Shown piece by piece: positions 61,790-64,000 of a stretch of DNA of 64,000 nucleotides. This DNA is from Chloroflexota bacterium (GTDB taxonomy: Bacteria; Chloroflexota; Anaerolineae; UBA7937; B3-Chlor). The notes under the pieces are model-generated. The model made no database searches. It was not told the origin of the DNA and saw nothing but the letters and a program-made list of their open reading frames with translations. A program made the translations under genes and the position numbers. The stretch spans positions 1 through 64,000 of the forward strand of contig JAUVXJ010000011.1 in assembly GCA_030603665.1 (NCBI GenBank). Reading direction: 5' to 3'. Each line of letters begins with the position of its first letter. The stretch's first letter is position 1.

Positions 61790-62944
61790 CTATCTGTTGG
61801 GCCGCATAAGGCGCTTTTCCAACTCCTTGGTTAGCTTGTCCAGTTCGCCCATCTCCCGTCGAAGATATGCCAGTTGAACCTCCCACAACAGTGCTATGTA
61901 TTCGTCACGCTTACCATTCTCATCGGCAAGCTGCTCCCACTGCTGACGGTTCTCAAGCCAGAGAAGCTCGTTTTCTCTCCGCCACTCCTCCAGCTGTTGC
62001 CGCTGGCGCTCCTCCGCCGTGCGCTCCATGTGTTGGAGCGCGTCCCGATCCTTCTCCAACTGGATCCTGAGGGCATCCAGGGCATCGAGCATTCTCTCAG
62101 TGTTCCTCAGCTGCTTATCCGACAGCCCGATTTGCTCCCTCACAGCATCCGCATCCGTGCGCCAGGCCGCCATCTCTTTAGCCCAACCAGATATCTGCTT
62201 CTTGCCCCGGTCATCCACTCCGCGAAGCTGGTCCACCAGTTGAGACTGCTCCCCTCTTGTGTCTTCTACCAGGGCTACCAGCTCCCCCATCCTCTGGTCT
62301 TCTCGCTCAAGAAGCGCCTGCACAAGAGTCAACCTTTCGCCCATGCTTTCGGATCTTGATTGCTCCTCTTCGCTTGCCTGGAAAAGCTCAACCATGCTTC
62401 TCTCGGCTTTGCTCACCCGCTCCCCGACTACCAGAAGCTTTTCCTGCTGCCCGCTGACTTCCTTGGCTCCCTCATCAATCTGCAACCGAAGGGCCGAGGC
62501 GGTCTTGGTCAAGCGCTGGATATCGGCCCGCTGGGCGTCAAGGGGCTCCTGAATCTTCATGGCTTCCGTGAGCCGCTGCTCCAGCCGTGCAAGGCCTGAT
62601 ACCCGCTCCTGGCGTTCCTCCCTGAGCTGCCTGTCCCGTGCCTCATCCTCCTTGCCCGCACGTTCTTCAGACTTGCGCAACTCCATCAAGATTTCGTCCT
62701 TGAACTGCTGCAGCGCCTTGTCGAACCGAGACAGGCGCGAAACCTCCGCAGCGGCCCGTGCGAGATCTTGTTCTAACCGCTCCGTTGCCTCCCAAACACG
62801 AACCAGCTGACCCTCCTGCTGTTCCTGTTTCTTCTGCAAATCAGCGAGAAGCGCCTTGTCCTGTCGGCGCTCCTCCTCCAGCCACTTCAGCAACTGGGCA
62901 GCCTCACCCAGGTCCATCTCCACCTTTGTCTTCTCTCTAGACAT
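61790..62944 (-). CDS. Long coiled-coil protein
   Basis: 384 residues from an ATG at 62944 that overlaps the phoU stop by eight bases; the frame runs further to 63022 over phoU. Almost the whole protein is charged heptad-type coiled coil rich in Glu, Arg, Gln and Leu, with no membrane segment or known motif. It may be a structural or scaffold protein. Co-transcription with phoU and selB is likely, but its link to either is unknown. Confidence 0.7.
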   Translation of the reverse strand: MSREKTKVEMDLGEAAQLLKWLEEERRQDKALLADLQKKQEQQEGQLVRVWEATERLEQDLARAAAEVSRLSRFDKALQQFKDEILMELRKSEERAGKEDEARDRQLREERQERVSGLARLEQRLTEAMKIQEPLDAQRADIQRLTKTASALRLQIDEGAKEVSGQQEKLLVVGERVSKAERSMVELFQASEEEQSRSESMGERLTLVQALLEREDQRMGELVALVEDTRGEQSQLVDQLRGVDDRGKKQISGWAKEMAAWRTDADAVREQIGLSDKQLRNTERMLDALDALRIQLEKDRDALQHMERTAEERQRQQLEEWRRENELLWLENRQQWEQLADENGKRDEYIALLWEVQLAYLRREMGELDKLTKELEKRLMRPNR

Positions 62945-63593
62945 TGTGCTCCTCGATCTCACCCTTGACCAGGAACACCACACGCTCCCCGATGTTGATG
63001 GCTCGGTCCGCGATCCGCTCAAGATTTTTAGCGACCCAGAGAAGGTAGGTAGCCCTGGTGATCGTTCTGGGATCCTCCATCATGAAGATCAGCAGCTCTC
63101 TGAACACCTGGTCGTAGAGCCGGTCTACCTCGTCATCTTCGGCGCCCAGACTTCGGGCCAACTCGACGTCGCGATTCACAAAAGCCGCCAATTCGCGCTC
63201 CAGGAGCCAGCGCGACTTCGTCGCCATGCGGGGGATGTCCACCAGTGGCTTCAGGGGTTCGCGCGGGCCCATCATCACGCCGACCTGCCCGATGCCCTTG
63301 GCGTGGTCCGCCATTCGTTCCAGTTCGGTAGCGATGCTGGCGACGGCAAAGATGACCCTCAGGTCGCTGGCCAGGGGCTGCTGCGTCGCGATCAGCACCA
63401 GACAGTGCTCTTCGATATCATGTTGCGCTTGGTTGATGTCGTCATCTTCCCTGATCACTCTTCGAGAGAGATGAATATCCCGCTTCGCAAGAGCATCGAC
63501 ACTTAGATCGATTGCCCTGTCCACCAATCTGCCCATGTCCAAGACGTCCTGCTCCAGCGCTTTCAATTGCTCGTCGAAGGTCTCCCGAGTCAC
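62937..63593 (-). CDS. phoU: Phosphate uptake regulator PhoU
   Basis: 218 residues with two PhoU helical bundles. Each carries the metal-site pattern (ELERMADHAKGIGQVG and NLERIADRAINIGERV). PhoU dampens the Pho response and the PstSCAB transporter. No pst genes are in the window. It is the first gene after the promoter at 63629-63657. Confidence 0.92.
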   Translation of the reverse strand: MTRETFDEQLKALEQDVLDMGRLVDRAIDLSVDALAKRDIHLSRRVIREDDDINQAQHDIEEHCLVLIATQQPLASDLRVIFAVASIATELERMADHAKGIGQVGVMMGPREPLKPLVDIPRMATKSRWLLERELAAFVNRDVELARSLGAEDDEVDRLYDQVFRELLIFMMEDPRTITRATYLLWVAKNLERIADRAINIGERVVFLVKGEIEEHNV

Positions 63594-63628
63594 GATGTCA
63601 GCCCCCTTTCGCAGCGTGGATCACGACG

Positions 63629-63657
63629 ATTATAGCATCAACCGGTACGCCCTGCAA
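63629..63657 (-). promoter_or_regulatory. Promoter of phoU / coiled-coil / selB
   Basis: TTGCAG (63657-63652), 17 bp, TATAAT (63634-63629) on the minus strand, about 36 bases before the phoU start. Confidence 0.8.
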
Positions 63658-63969
63658 TGGCTGTTTGCGTGCGCAGGACATCGCTCCCGACGGGGGGGAC
63701 TCTGCACCTTCGCCAACACATCGACATCAAGGGAGATGCTGTGCAAGGCTTACATCAGATTCCGATGCCTCAGGTCATCGATCTGGACTCTGAGACTGCC
63801 TGCGGCGCTGGAGAACGACAGCAGCAGCCAATTCACACGGAAGCACGACCGTAACAGGACCTAACGCAGATTCCGGAGCATTGGCAGGAGCCGTGGTCGC
63901 AAGCCATCTATTGCCTCCTTCCAGCTCTGGCCGGCAGACACACACGGATCCCGTGAGGCGGGACCCGAC

Positions 63970-63998
63970 TTGACTTGTGGTTGGCGCGCTGGTAGAAT
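63970..63998 (+). promoter_or_regulatory. Promoter pointing out of the right edge
   Basis: TTGACT (63970-63975), 17 bp, TAGAAT (63993-63998). The gene it serves lies beyond the window. Confidence 0.6.
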
Positions 63999-64000
63999 TG

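Larger units (their letters stand above)
63594..64000. other. Right-edge intergenic region with two promoters
   Basis: Holds the minus-strand phoU promoter and, at the very edge, a plus-strand promoter. Overlapping short frames lack ribosome sites and are not called. Confidence 0.55.

Noticed and set aside
1..64000. CRISPR array, rRNA or tRNA genes
   Set aside because: No regularly spaced repeats and no recognisable tRNA or rRNA segments were seen.

Overview
The window is GC-rich bacterial chromosome, mostly single-copy housekeeping and metabolic genes. It most likely comes from an uncultured Chloroflexota (Anaerolineae-like) bacterium. The main clues are: secreted proteins that end in a short hydrophobic-basic tail of the YxPLxLKxY type, an archaeal-style HMG-CoA reductase / HMG-CoA synthase / thiolase / DUF35 cluster, an EtfABCX (FixABCX) cluster, a MurF-alanine racemase fusion and a bacterial alpha-2-macroglobulin. 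The lineage is an inference; no rRNA or tRNA gene was found.

Layout. 1-8.2 kb is an accessory region: a possible transposon end, a large secreted seven-bladed-propeller/transglutaminase protein, a broken secreted-protein tail, a broken phage portal gene, a low-GC DUF4386 membrane protein and several unknowns. 8.5-14 kb (minus) is an acyl-CoA dehydrogenase / hexapeptide protein / FixC / FixX / EtfB / EtfA operon behind one near-consensus promoter, followed by adenosine deaminase. 15.5-21.1 kb (plus) holds a glycosyltransferase, a sugar nucleotidyltransferase, an aminotransferase fused to an extra N-terminal domain, an RlmD-type rRNA methyltransferase and peptide deformylase. 21.1-28.6 kb (minus) holds a HAD phosphatase, an AI-2E-family exporter, a calcium-type P-ATPase, PNPase and ribosomal protein S15. 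28.7-39.3 kb (minus) holds a peptide/opine-type ABC importer (binding protein and two permeases, no ATPase) and a TPR/zinc-ribbon protein plus alpha-2-macroglobulin pair.

39.5-47.1 kb is a mixed stretch that contains the main discovery: an organomercurial-lyase (MerB)-like gene read through two in-frame TGA codons. Each TGA lies exactly where MerB has one of its two catalytic cysteines (Cys96 and Cys159 of the E. coli enzyme). The catalytic Asp is kept, and each TGA is followed at the right distance by a hairpin with the features of a bacterial SECIS element. The selenocysteine elongation factor SelB is encoded 20 kb away in the same window, so a double-selenocysteine MerB homologue is the best reading.

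47.2-51.4 kb (minus) is the upper mevalonate operon, which has a promoter and an intrinsic-terminator-like hairpin in its leader; its thiolase lacks the usual nucleophilic Cys and the His of the GHP motif. 51.6-64 kb holds a second acyl-CoA dehydrogenase, a stand-alone winged-helix regulator, MurF-Alr, MTA phosphorylase, an APC permease with universal-stress domains, and a phoU / coiled-coil / selB operon. Many promoters match the sigma-70 consensus with 17-bp spacing.
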